A stretch of DNA of 45,009 bases, from NCBI RefSeq assembly GCF_004348995.1, contig NZ_SMKQ01000050.1, forward strand, positions 1 to 45,009. The letters run 5' to 3'. Positions 24,711 through 32,715 of the stretch are shown here, piece by piece (position 1 is the stretch's first letter; every line of letters begins with the position of its first letter). The translations under genes and the position numbers were made by a program. The stretch comes from Nonomuraea terrae (GTDB lineage: Bacteria; Actinomycetota; Actinomycetes; Streptosporangiales; Streptosporangiaceae). Below the pieces are notes generated by a model. The model saw only the letters and a program-made list of their open reading frames with translations, was not told where the DNA came from and searched no databases.

Positions 24711-25519
24711 GATAACTCCCTGTCGACGAACGCGGCGGCTGCGGGCAGCAGCCGGGCGGCCTCCTGCTCGAAGTAGGCCCTGGCCTTGTCGCCCGGCCAG
24801 CCGGGCGGCAGCAGTTCCGGCGGCAGGCCGGGATCGCGGAAGAGGAAATTGCGCCAGCCGTGCACGAGCCGGCTCCTCGTGGCGAAGACCTGGTCGTCCG
24901 GCGCCCCTTCGGGCAGCGTGCTGATCAGCGTGACAGCTTCGGTGTGCCAGTGCTCGTACGCCTCGCCGATGGCGTCCAGATCCCAGGCCCTCGACACCAG
25001 CTCCCGCGGGTCGCCCTCCAGCGCCGCGTCGAACCTGTCGGCCCGCACCCCCTCGCCGTCGAGCAGGTTGTCCAGCTCGATGGAGGAGCGCGGGCCGATC
25101 CAGGTCGTCTCCGACAGCGCCGCGTAGCCCAGGAACGTCAGGTCGGCCCGCAGCCGCTCCCTGCGCGCACGCTCGCGTACGGGCTCCACGATGATCAGAT
25201 GCCAGCGGCCGTGCCAGGACAATGTTCCTGCTCGGTAAATTCTGAGTGCGGCCTCGTCCAGCCGCCTCACGCACTTCGGCGTCAGTCCGTAACCGGGCCC
25301 CTGCGTCAGTCTCACCGGCCTCAGCCACCCCTGTCGCACCATGCGCGAAACCGCCGTGCGGACGGCGGGAGCGGCGATCTCCATGGGCTTCATCAGCCGT
25401 ACGAGCGCCGCGACGGACGCCTGCCCTCCACGCGAGAGCAGGTGGTCTCCATAGAGGTCGAACAGAGCGGCGCGAGCATGCACGAAGTCCAGTTTGGACG
25501 TGATCGCACGCCTGGACAA
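24707..25519 (-). CDS. paaX: PaaX family transcriptional regulator
   Basis: A 270-residue transcription factor of the PaaX family, which represses phenylacetate degradation genes and is released by phenylacetyl-CoA. The N-terminal winged helix-turn-helix covers LFDLYGDHLLSRGGQASVAALVRLM to AVRTAVSRMVRQGWLRPVR. The central PaaX domain includes WHGRWHLIIVE, LRADLTFLGYAALSETTWIGPR, and the C-terminal domain ends with GWRNFLFRDPGLPPELLPPGWPG. The furthest start is TTG at 25519; a GTG at 25483 is a plausible alternative. It is coupled to the PaaG-like gene and divergent from DUF3117 with 145 nt between the starts. Confidence 0.9.
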   Translation of the reverse strand: MSRRAITSKLDFVHARAALFDLYGDHLLSRGGQASVAALVRLMKPMEIAAPAVRTAVSRMVRQGWLRPVRLTQGPGYGLTPKCVRRLDEAALRIYRAGTLSWHGRWHLIIVEPVRERARRERLRADLTFLGYAALSETTWIGPRSSIELDNLLDGEGVRADRFDAALEGDPRELVSRAWDLDAIGEAYEHWHTEAVTLISTLPEGAPDDQVFATRSRLVHGWRNFLFRDPGLPPELLPPGWPGDKARAYFEQEAARLLPAAAAFVDRELS

Positions 25520-25596
25520 CGCATTCTGGGAGGAGATCGTTACCCATGAGCGCTCTCGATGCGGGAGAATAGGACATCACAGAAGACGTGAATGCG

Positions 25597-25621
25597 CCGA
25601 CCACCCCCCATGGGAGGTCGG
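25597..25621. other. Hairpin in the paaX/DUF3117 divergent region
   Basis: CCGACC and CCC at 25597-25606 pair with GGG and GGTCGG at 25612-25621, interrupted by one A-A mismatch, with a 5-nt loop. It lies 44 nt before the DUF3117 start and about 80 nt upstream of paaX. It could be a leader structure, an operator or an upstream terminator; nothing in the sequence decides between them. Confidence 0.35.
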
Positions 25622-25664
25622 AAATCGCGGGCCGCGGGAGCCCAAGGCAGGAAGGGATGCACGC

Positions 25665-25832
25665 ATGGCGGCGATGAAGCCGCGGACCGGCGATGGTCCG
25701 CTCGAGGTCACCAAGGAAGGGCGCGGCATTGTCATGCGGGTCCCTCTGGAGGGTGGCGGCCGGCTCGTCGTGGAGATCTCGGCCGACGAGGCGAAGGCGC
25801 TCGGCGAGGCGCTGAAGAACGTCGTCGGCTGA
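25665..25832 (+). CDS. DUF3117 domain protein
   Basis: A 55-residue protein that corresponds over its full length to DUF3117, a very conserved small protein of actinobacteria (Rv1211 in M. tuberculosis). It starts MAAMKPRTGDGPLEV and continues with RGIVMRVPLEGGGRLVVE and DEAKALGEAL. The start is ATG at 25665 with GAAGGG 8 nt upstream; a longer frame from 25494 adds unconserved residues overlapping paaX. Function unknown. It is one of the anchors of the conserved neighbourhood, followed by a terminator hairpin. Confidence 0.93.
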   Translation: MAAMKPRTGDGPLEVTKEGRGIVMRVPLEGGGRLVVEISADEAKALGEALKNVVG

Positions 25833-25857
25833 GCCCTCCCGAGAGAATCTTGATCCA

Positions 25858-25887
25858 CGACCCTGGCGTAGTCCGGCGCCAGGGTCG
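25858..25887 (+). terminator. DUF3117 terminator hairpin
   Basis: An 11-bp perfect inverted repeat, CGACCCTGGCG at 25858-25868 and its complement at 25877-25887, with an 8-nt loop. It lies 25 nt after the DUF3117 stop and just before the pepA ribosome site. Confidence 0.8.
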
Positions 25888-25911
25888 CTGACGTTTGAGG
25901 AGATGTTTTCC

Positions 25912-27333
25912 GTGCCCATTGAGACCACTGCGACGGTGGTCGCCGAGGTTCCCGACGACCCCGACCTGCTTGCCGTCCCGTACTCCGCCGATCTCCAGAC
26001 CGCCCACCCGGTCGAGCTGCACCTGCCGGTGCCCGACCTGCTGGCGCACTACGAGGCCAAGGGGGAGGCGGGCGAGATCGTCGAGGTGCCCGTGGCACGG
26101 GCCGGCGGCGCCACGCCCCGAGTGGGCCGCGTGCTGCTCTACGGCGTGGGCGACGGCTCCCCGCGTGCCCTGCGCAAGGCCGGCGCCGCGCTGTCCCGGC
26201 GGGTCAAGGGCCGCGACCGGCTGACCGTCGTGACGCCCGAGGGCGACGTGGCCGCCTTCGCGGAGGCGGCGCTGCTGGCGGCGTACTCGTTCAGGATCGG
26301 TGAAAGCGGTAAGAAGGCCGTGCGGACGCTGGCCTTCGCGGGGGCGGACGAGGAGGCCGTGCGGCGGGCGCAGACCGTCGCCCAGGCCGTGGCCCTCGCC
26401 CGTGACCTGGCCAACACGCCCTCCTCCGTGAAGAACCCGGCCTGGCTCGCGGAGCGGGCCGCCGAGAGCGGCGTCCCCGTCCGGGTGTGGGACGAAGAGC
26501 AGCTGCAGGCCGACGGGTTCGGCGGCATCCTCGCCGTCGGGCGCGGCTCGGCCAGCCCGCCCCGGCTCATCCAGCTGTCCTACACGCCCGCCGAGCCCAC
26601 TGATCGGCACATCGTGCTGGTGGGCAAGGGCATCACGTTCGACTCGGGCGGCCTGTCGCTCAAGCCGACCGAGAACATGAAGACGCAGAAGACCGACATG
26701 GCGGGTGGCGCGGTCGTCATCGCGGTGCTCGGCGCGCTGGCCCGGCTGGGCGCCCGGGTGAAGGTCACCGGGCTGGTCGCCGCCGCCGAGAACATGCCCT
26801 CCGGCACCGCGCAGCGGCCCAGCGACGTCATCACCCACTACGGCGGCCGCACGGTCGAGGTGCTCAACACCGACGCCGAGGGCCGGCTCGTGATGGCCGA
26901 CGCGCTCGCCTACGCCGACGCCGTCCTCGACCCCGACGCGGTCGTCGACATCGCCACGCTGACCGGGGCCATCTCGGTGGCGCTCGGCCGCAACGTCGGC
27001 GCCGTCTACGCCTCCGACGACGTGCTGGCCAAGCAGCTCCTGGAGGCGGGCGAGGTCACCGACGACCGGCTGTGGCGGATGCCGCTGATCGACGACTACA
27101 CGCCCGCGCTCGAGTCGTCGATCGCCGACCTGTCCAACGTCGAGGCGGGGTCGCGGTTCGGGGCGGGGTCGATCACGGCGGCGCTGTTCCTGCGGGAGTT
27201 CACCGGCGGCCGCCCGTGGGCGCACCTCGACATCGCGGGTGTCGGCCGCAGCACCGTGGACGAGGGCACGCTCAGTAAGGGCGCGACCGGGTTCGGCGTG
27301 CGGGTGCTGCTGGACTGGCTCACCCGCGCCTAG
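25912..27333 (+). CDS. pepA: Leucyl aminopeptidase (M17)
   Basis: A 473-residue cytosolic di-metal aminopeptidase of family M17, releasing N-terminal residues from peptides. The catalytic domain is intact: VGKGITFDSGGLSLKP (Lys and Asp ligands), KTDMAGGA, VVAAAENMPSG-like VAAAENMPSG, and NTDAEGRLVMADAL (Asp and Glu ligands, catalytic Arg). The C-terminus (WAHLDIAGVGRS and GATGFGVR) is canonical. I chose the GTG at 25912 because GAGGAG ends 9 nt before it; the ATG at 25903 follows that site directly with no spacer. The stop overlaps the convergent methyltransferase gene by 4 nt. Confidence 0.94.
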   Translation: MPIETTATVVAEVPDDPDLLAVPYSADLQTAHPVELHLPVPDLLAHYEAKGEAGEIVEVPVARAGGATPRVGRVLLYGVGDGSPRALRKAGAALSRRVKGRDRLTVVTPEGDVAAFAEAALLAAYSFRIGESGKKAVRTLAFAGADEEAVRRAQTVAQAVALARDLANTPSSVKNPAWLAERAAESGVPVRVWDEEQLQADGFGGILAVGRGSASPPRLIQLSYTPAEPTDRHIVLVGKGITFDSGGLSLKPTENMKTQKTDMAGGAVVIAVLGALARLGARVKVTGLVAAAENMPSGTAQRPSDVITHYGGRTVEVLNTDAEGRLVMADALAYADAVLDPDAVVDIATLTGAISVALGRNVGAVYASDDVLAKQLLEAGEVTDDRLWRMPLIDDYTPALESSIADLSNVEAGSRFGAGSITAALFLREFTGGRPWAHLDIAGVGRSTVDEGTLSKGATGFGVRVLLDWLTRA

Positions 27334-27968
27334 TCGGCGATCTTGACGGCCGCCAGCAGCCCGTCGCCCAGGGGCATGAGCACCGAGCGCAGGCGGTCGT
27401 CCGCCTGCACCAGCTTGCCCACCTCGCGCAGCGCCACCGTGTCGGTGTCGCGCTGCGTGGGGTCGGCCACGCGGTTGTGCCAGAGCATGTTGTCGAAGGC
27501 CACCACGCCGCCGACGCGCAGCAGCCGCACGGCCTCGGCCAGGTAGTCGGTGTACTCCCGCTTCGCGCCGTCGGCGAAGACCATGTCGTAGCCGCCGTCG
27601 GACAACCGCGGCAGCACGTCGAGCGCGCGGCCCGTGATCAACCGCACCCGGCTGCCGGAGAAGCCCGCCTCGGTGAACGCGTGCCGGGCCAGCCGCTGGT
27701 GCTCGGGCTCGACGTCGACGCTCGTCAGCGTGCCGTCGGGACGCATGCCGCGCAGCAGCCACAGCCCCGAGACGCCGCAGCCCGTGCCGATCTCGACGAC
27801 GGACTTGGCGTTGAGGACGGTGGCGAGAAAACACAGGGCGGCCCCGCCCCCGGGAAGGATGGGCGGCGCTCCCATCTCCAGCCCGCGCTGCCGCGCCGCG
27901 TGCAGAACCTCATCTTCCTGATGGAACTGCTCCGCATAGGCCAGAGTGGCCTCCACCGGAGTGGTCAT
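27330..27968 (-). CDS. O-methyltransferase (class I SAM-dependent, Rv1220c-like)
   Basis: A 212-residue methyltransferase of the caffeoyl-CoA/catechol O-methyltransferase family. Motifs: VVEIGTGCGVSGLWLLRGM, TLTSVDVEPEHQRLAR, YDMVFADGAKREYTDYL (metal/substrate site) and GGVVAFDNMLWHNRV. The ATG at 27968 is chosen for its GGGAGG site 3 nt upstream region; a longer frame begins at 28016. It diverges from sigE, as Rv1220c does in M. tuberculosis. Substrate unknown. Confidence 0.92.
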   Translation of the reverse strand: MTTPVEATLAYAEQFHQEDEVLHAARQRGLEMGAPPILPGGGAALCFLATVLNAKSVVEIGTGCGVSGLWLLRGMRPDGTLTSVDVEPEHQRLARHAFTEAGFSGSRVRLITGRALDVLPRLSDGGYDMVFADGAKREYTDYLAEAVRLLRVGGVVAFDNMLWHNRVADPTQRDTDTVALREVGKLVQADDRLRSVLMPLGDGLLAAVKIAD

Positions 27969-28198
27969 CGGCCTCCTCCCCCACTTTTCGTGCGATTGGC
28001 CGGATGGGCCGCACAAGGTATACGCGTGATTGACACCGTTCGCAGCCTAAGGGAGACACGCCCGGACGGGAACTCAGGAGGGTGCTGAGGCGTTGCAGGT
28101 TTAAACGGGCTTTGCCGGTCCGGAGGGCAGTCAGTGCGCACGAAGGGACGAAACCAGGCACTATGGCGGTAGCGGTGGTCCCAGAGAGAGGAGTTCTG

Positions 28199-28795
28199 GT
28201 GGACGAAAGCGACCACCAGGCGGATACTCCCGTGTCGTCTGACTGGACTCCTCCCACGTGGGAGGAAGTGGTGCGGACTCACTCCGCACGCGTGTATCGG
28301 CTCGCCTACCGGCTGACCGGCAATGTCCACGACGCCGAAGACCTCACCCAGGAGGTCTTCGTCCGGGTTTTCAGGTCGCTGTCGAGCTACACCCCCGGCA
28401 CCTTCGAGGGTTGGCTGCACCGGATCACGACCAACCTCTTCCTCGACATGGCGCGGCGCAAGCAGCGCATCAGGTTCGAGGGGCTCGCCGACGACGCGGC
28501 CGAACGGCTGCGCGGGCGCGAGCCGTCCCCGGCGCAGGCGTTCGACGACGCTCATCTGGAGCCCGACATCCAGGCGGCCCTCGACGCGCTCGCCCCCGAG
28601 TTCCGGGCGGCGATCGTGCTGTGTGACATCGAGGGTCTGTCATACGAGGAGATCGCGGCCACGCTCGGCGTCAAGCTGGGTACGGTCCGAAGCCGTATTC
28701 ACCGTGGCCGGGCGCAGTTGCGGGAGGCGCTCGATCATCGAGCCCCCCGTAATTCCCAACTCCCCCCGACCGTGATCCGTGGGGAGGAAGTCTGA
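28199..28795 (+). CDS. sigE: ECF RNA polymerase sigma factor SigE
   Basis: A 198-residue extracytoplasmic-function sigma factor. Region 2 (about 24-90) includes [33 protein letters not shown] and [16 protein letters not shown]. Region 4 (about 122-178) includes [22 protein letters not shown] and [18 protein letters not shown]. It directs RNA polymerase to envelope-stress promoters. The GTG at 28199 is chosen because AGAGGAG lies 5 nt upstream; ATG 28163 and GTG 28082 are upstream alternatives, and alternative starts are known for mycobacterial sigE. The order O-methyltransferase / sigE-rseA-htrA-tatB matches Rv1220c-Rv1224. Confidence 0.94.
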   Translation: MDESDHQADTPVSSDWTPPTWEEVVRTHSARVYRLAYRLTGNVHDAEDLTQEVFVRVFRSLSSYTPGTFEGWLHRITTNLFLDMARRKQRIRFEGLADDAAERLRGREPSPAQAFDDAHLEPDIQAALDALAPEFRAAIVLCDIEGLSYEEIAATLGVKLGTVRSRIHRGRAQLREALDHRAPRNSQLPPTVIRGEEV

Positions 28796-28796
28796 C

Positions 28797-29318
28797 ATGG
28801 CTCATCTTGGAGAACGCGTATCCGCACTGGTGGACGGTGAACTCAGCCACACCGAACGCGAGCGTGCGCTTGCTCATCTGACCTTCTGTGCTGACTGCCG
28901 GAGAGAGGTCGAGTCGGTGCGCGCCCTGAAGTCGCGCCTGCGCTCGCTCGAGACCCCGGCGATGCCCACCGACCTGACGATGTCCCTGCTCCGGATGGCG
29001 GAGCCGGGCGGCCCGCTGCCCCCGAGGGAGCGCCCTTTTCCGGCCCGCACCTTCGGTGGGGTGCCCATCCCCGGCCCGCACACCATCGCGCCGCTGGACA
29101 ACCGGCCGCGCAGAGACGCCACCGGCGGGTCTTCCGGCCCGGGTCGTGGTGGTAGGCGGCGCACGACCTACGTCGCGGTGGGCGTCGTCTCGGCGGCCGT
29201 CGCGCTCGGCACCTTCTTCGCGGTGAGTGGCGTGGGGCAGAACAATCCGGCCCCACCGGTTGAACTCTTCCAGCAGCAGGCCCGTACATCGCCTACGAGT
29301 GCACCCACCACGCCTTGA
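28797..29318 (+). CDS. rseA: Zinc-finger anti-sigma factor RseA-like
   Basis: A 173-residue membrane protein that should bind and inhibit SigE. The N-terminal zinc-finger anti-sigma domain carries HLTFCADC (H27, C31, C34), preceded by the helix LGERVSALVDGELS. One transmembrane helix lies near residues 124-146 (TYVAVGVVSAAVALGTFFAV), with a short Pro/Thr-rich outer tail. The ATG lies 1 nt after the sigE stop, so expression is coupled, giving stoichiometric control. A GGAGG site overlaps the end of sigE. Confidence 0.92.
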   Translation: MAHLGERVSALVDGELSHTERERALAHLTFCADCRREVESVRALKSRLRSLETPAMPTDLTMSLLRMAEPGGPLPPRERPFPARTFGGVPIPGPHTIAPLDNRPRRDATGGSSGPGRGGRRRTTYVAVGVVSAAVALGTFFAVSGVGQNNPAPPVELFQQQARTSPTSAPTTP

Positions 29319-29454
29319 CACTCCCGGAAGCCGGGCATAGTCGGTTGGCGTAGTCCGCGGCGCGCGGGGCATACGATCTGGGTTCGGGATTTGTCGGCGG
29401 CAAGTCCCGGTAAAGCTTTATAAGCCTCGTATGCCGCAAGAGCGAGGATTTGCG

Positions 29455-31362
29455 GTGGCCGAGCCAAGGAGTGGTGAGACTGAGATGACCGACGAGACGC
29501 GCCGCAACGAGGAGCGCATGCCGTCGGACACCCCCGAGCCACAGGTGCGGCCGGAGTTCCTGCCCGCACAGGACGGGTCCGACGCACAGGGCCGGCGGCC
29601 CGAGCCGCCCGCCTCGTTCGGTACGACGTGGGGTGACCCGTCGGGCCGGTCGGAAGCCGCCGGTGCGCCACCGTACGAGAGCCGGCCGTACGGCGAGGCC
29701 GGGCGCGGCAGGCCGGGGCAGGACGACGGCGCGCCGAGCGCTCCGCAGGAGGGGGCGCCGTCGTTCGGCGCGCCCGACCCGGGCGCCCAGTCCCGCGACA
29801 ACCCGTCCATCGACAACCCGTCGCGCTACGAGAACCCGTACGAGAGCCCGGCGCGCCACGAGAACCCGTCGGGGCGCGAGAACCCGGCGCGCTTCGAGAG
29901 CCCGTCGGGATTCGAGAGCCCGTCGGGATTCGAGACGGGCGAGAGGCCGGCGTTCGGGCCGCCTGACAGTCCGGGCGAGAGGCCGGCGTTCGGCGCTCGC
30001 GACAACAGCACGCACGCCTATGACAGCCCGTTCGGCGAGGGCGGTCCCCGCTTCGAGAATCCCTCCTTCGGCGGCCCCGACAACGGGACGCGGGCCTACG
30101 AGCGTCCGCCGTTCGGGCAGCCCTACGGCAACCCGCCTCCTCCGCCGCGTCAGGCCCTCGGCATGGGTCCGGGCTGGGGGCCGCCGCCTCCTGGCGCGCA
30201 CGGCGCGGGGGCGGGTGCGTCCAGGCGCGGGCCCGGCGCCGGGTTCCTGATCGCGATGGCCCTGGTCATCGCCCTGGTGGCCTCGCTGCTCGGCAGCGTC
30301 GGCACGTACCTGCTGACCAGGCCCACGAGCAGTGCCCAGGACCCCTCCTACAGCCTCGGCCCGGTGCCCAGCGGCGCCACCAACCGCCCGCCCGACTCGG
30401 TGGCGGGCGTGGCGTCGCGGGTGCTGCCCAGCGTGGTCTCGCTCGAGGTCGGCAACGGCAGCAGCACCGAAGGCGCCACCGGCTCCGGCTTCCTGATCAA
30501 GGACGGCTACGTGGTGACCAACAACCACGTGGTCGCCCTGGCGGCCGGCGGCGGCGAGATCCGGATCCAGTTCAACAACCGCAAGACCACGACGGGCCGC
30601 ATCGTCGGCCGCGACCCCGGCTCCGACCTGGCCGTGGTCAAGCCGGAAGAGACCTTCGGCACGCCGGAGCTCACGCTCGGCAACTCCGACCAGGTGGTCG
30701 TCGGTGACCCGGTGATCGCCATCGGCTCCCCGCTGGGCCTGACCGGCACGGTCACCACCGGCATCGTCAGCTCGCTCAACCGTCCGGTCATCGCGGGCGA
30801 CGACACGGGCGCCACCAGCGAGGAGCCGGCGTACATCAGCGCCATCCAGACCGATGCCGCCATCAATCCCGGCAACTCGGGCGGCCCGCTCGTCAACGGC
30901 CGGGGCGAGGTCGTCGGGGTCAACTCGGCGATCGCCACGCTCGGGCCTTCGATGAGCAGCAGCCAGAGCGGCAGCATCGGCCTGGGCTTCGCGATCCCGG
31001 TCAACCAGACGCGACGGGTCGCCGAGGAGCTGATCACGACCGGCCGGGCCAAGCGCCCCAAGATCGGCATCCTGCTCGACCGCGACTTCCGGGGCCAGGG
31101 CGTCAAGATCGCGACCGAGGCCGTGGCGGGCCAGCAGCCCGTGACGCCGGGCGGGCCGGCCGACAAGGCCGGGCTGCGGGCGGGTGACGTGATCCTCGAG
31201 ATCGACGGGCTGCCGCTGCAGGACGGCAACGAGCTCATCGCCCTGATCCGCAGCAAGGCTCCCGGCTCCAAGATCAACGTCAAGTACCTGCGCGACGGCA
31301 AGGAACGCAACGCCTCGCTCACGGTGATGGCCGAGGACGAGCCCACCCCGACCCGGTCCTGA
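29455..31362 (+). CDS. htrA: HtrA/DegP-type serine protease with PDZ domain
   Basis: A membrane-anchored trypsin-like protease for envelope protein quality control. From the GTG at 29455 (GAGGA site upstream) it is 635 residues; ATG 29431 and ATG 29485 are alternatives. Residues 1 to about 255 form a cytoplasmic disordered Pro/Glu/Ser/Asn-rich region with short repeats (ENPS, FESPSG, GERPAFG). One transmembrane helix lies near 263-287. The protease domain has the triad H358 (TNNHVV), D391 (GSDLAVVK) and S475 (NPGNSGGPL), and a C-terminal PDZ domain (GLRAGDVILEIDGLPL). The SigE-RseA-HtrA order suggests a feedback loop as in mycobacteria. Followed by a strong terminator. Confidence 0.93.
   Translation: MAEPRSGETEMTDETRRNEERMPSDTPEPQVRPEFLPAQDGSDAQGRRPEPPASFGTTWGDPSGRSEAAGAPPYESRPYGEAGRGRPGQDDGAPSAPQEGAPSFGAPDPGAQSRDNPSIDNPSRYENPYESPARHENPSGRENPARFESPSGFESPSGFETGERPAFGPPDSPGERPAFGARDNSTHAYDSPFGEGGPRFENPSFGGPDNGTRAYERPPFGQPYGNPPPPPRQALGMGPGWGPPPPGAHGAGAGASRRGPGAGFLIAMALVIALVASLLGSVGTYLLTRPTSSAQDPSYSLGPVPSGATNRPPDSVAGVASRVLPSVVSLEVGNGSSTEGATGSGFLIKDGYVVTNNHVVALAAGGGEIRIQFNNRKTTTGRIVGRDPGSDLAVVKPEETFGTPELTLGNSDQVVVGDPVIAIGSPLGLTGTVTTGIVSSLNRPVIAGDDTGATSEEPAYISAIQTDAAINPGNSGGPLVNGRGEVVGVNSAIATLGPSMSSSQSGSIGLGFAIPVNQTRRVAEELITTGRAKRPKIGILLDRDFRGQGVKIATEAVAGQQPVTPGGPADKAGLRAGDVILEIDGLPLQDGNELIALIRSKAPGSKINVKYLRDGKERNASLTVMAEDEPTPTRS
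29893..29928 (+). repeat. 18-bp perfect tandem duplication in the htrA linker
   Basis: TTCGAGAGCCCGTCGGGA occurs twice in a row (29893-29910, 29911-29928), encoding FESPSG twice, and a third partial copy follows. A second spaced repeat in the same linker encodes GERPAFG twice. Both keep the reading frame. Confidence 0.9.
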
Positions 31363-31370
31363 CCCTTCCC

Positions 31371-31403
31371 GAGCGCCGCAGGAGCCCGTCTCCTGCGGCG
31401 CTC
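31371..31403. terminator. Bidirectional terminator hairpin after htrA
   Basis: A 14-bp perfect inverted repeat, GAGCGCCGCAGGAG at 31371-31384 and its complement at 31390-31403, with a 5-nt loop. It separates htrA from the convergent hydrolase pseudogene and marks the right edge of the sigE-htrA unit. Confidence 0.9.
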
Positions 31404-31419
31404 GCGCATGAGCGCGGGG

Positions 31420-32642
31420 CTATTCGCAGGTCCTGCCGCCCGGAGCGCAGTGCCGGACCTCGGGAAAGCGGGGTGACGGCTCGTCCAGCAGGGGCTGCGG
31501 CTCGCGACGCAGGTGCAGGTCCACGAAGGCCCGGACGTACGTGCGGGTGATCGTCAGGGAGCGGGCAGGGGACAGGTCGCCGGCGATGCTCACGCCGAGG
31601 GCGCCGGCCAGCAGCGGTACGTCGGTGAACGACTGGTGGTTCGCGCCGGGGAGCACGAGCCAGCGCTTCCAGCCGGTCAGGAGTTTCCAGTCGCGGTCCC
31701 AGGAGGCATCGCGCCCACCGGGCCGGTGCTCGGCCGAGCCCATGAACAGGAACGGCCGCGACAGCCCCTCCGGGATGCGGGCGTACGTGGTGCCGTCGAG
31801 GTCGATCCCGGCGCGGATCCTGCGGTCGGCCCGCATGGCCGCCAGGGCGGCGGCCCCGCCGATCGACTGGCCGGCCATCGCGATCGCGGACGGGTCCACC
31901 AGGGACGAGCCCTCCCACTCCGCCCGCGGCCCGGTCAGCCGGTCGAGCACGAAGGAGACGTCGGCCGCCCGGACCCCCACCACCTTCGAGCCGAAGCCGG
32001 GGTCCCGGTCGCTGTCGCACGCGACGCACGTGGCGACGCGCCCGCCGGGGAAGGTCGTCGCGTAGCTCTCGTACGCGTGGTCGACGCCGGCCACCACGTA
32101 GCCGTGGGAGGCCAGGTCCTCGGCCAGAGCCGTAAGCGTGCTGACGGGCATGGTGAACCCCGGCGAGAGCACCACCAGGGGCAGGGTGCTCGTGCGCCCG
32201 TCCGGTTCGGCGTCGCGGACTGCGTTGGTGCGTGTCCTGCTCAGGATGTCGTACGGCGCGCCGGTCACCCTCCGGCTCTGCAGGATGAGCTCCGACTCCT
32301 CCGGCTCTGCAGGATGAGCTCCGACTCCTTCGGCGTCATGTAGGGAGCCTGTGGCCCGCCCCGGGACCGTGCCGGGTACCACAGGATGACCATCAGCTCC
32401 CTGGCCGCCGCTTCGGGCACCCACGGGTCGGGGCGGGAGGCGTCCCTCAGGTGCAGGCGGGTGGTGCCGACCGGATGGGCGCCGGTGGGCGCGGGCAGCA
32501 CCGGGTAGGTGGCGGCCGACGTCGCGGCGGACGCCACCGCGACGGACCTCGGAGGGGTCGGCGGGGCGCAGGCGGAGGCGGCGAGGAGGGCCAGCCCGGC
32601 GGCGGCCAGCAGAGTCGGTCTCCGCCCGATGGCGAGGCTCAT
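31420..32642 (-). pseudogene. Secreted alpha/beta hydrolase (PAF-acetylhydrolase/lipase-like), frameshifted by a 29-bp tandem duplication
   Basis: Two overlapping leftward frames make one gene. The first (32642 to 32265) has an AAAGGA site, a lipoprotein signal with LAASAC and the N-terminal hydrolase strands (ELMVILWYPA). The second (to 31420) holds the rest: VVLSPGFTMP, nucleophile elbow MAGQSIGGAAA, GIDLDGT and PGANHQSF, giving a likely Ser-Asp-His triad. The segment encoding ESELILQSRR is present twice in adjacent copies, at 32271-32299 and 32300-32328. Removing one 29-bp copy joins the frames exactly (MTPKESELILQSRR then VTGAPYDIL). The intact product would be about 397 residues. As it stands the product stops after about 125 residues, before the catalytic residues. 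Last gene of the GntR/ABC/S41 cluster. Confidence 0.88.
32271..32328. repeat. 29-bp perfect tandem duplication that breaks the hydrolase gene
   Basis: Two identical 29-bp copies lie head to tail, each starting TCCGGCTCTGCAGG and ending CTCCGACTCC. Because 29 is not a multiple of three, the second copy shifts the frame. It looks like a recent slipped-strand event, since the copies have no mismatch. Confidence 0.95.
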
Positions 32643-32656
32643 GTCCGTCCTTTCGA

Positions 32657-32708
32657 CGTGCCCGGCAGGCGTGCCCGGCAGGCGTGCCCGGCAGGCGGGT
32701 CCGGCAGG
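32657..32708. repeat. Four 13-bp tandem repeats between the hydrolase and S41 genes
   Basis: The unit CGTGCCCGGCAGG is repeated three times perfectly (32657-32695), followed by a variant CGGGTCCGGCAGG (32696-32708). It fills most of the 73-nt spacer between the S41 stop and the hydrolase start. Confidence 0.9.
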
Positions 32709-32715
32709 CGGGGTG

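Noticed and set aside
25494..25664. 57-codon N-terminal extension of DUF3117
   Set aside because: The extra part has no conservation expected for the family and overlaps paaX; the ATG at 25665 has a ribosome site and matches the family start.
28029..28060. TTGACA in the sigE upstream region as a -35 box
   Set aside because: No acceptable -10 sequence lies at the right distance (the hexamer after 17 nt is GAGACA).
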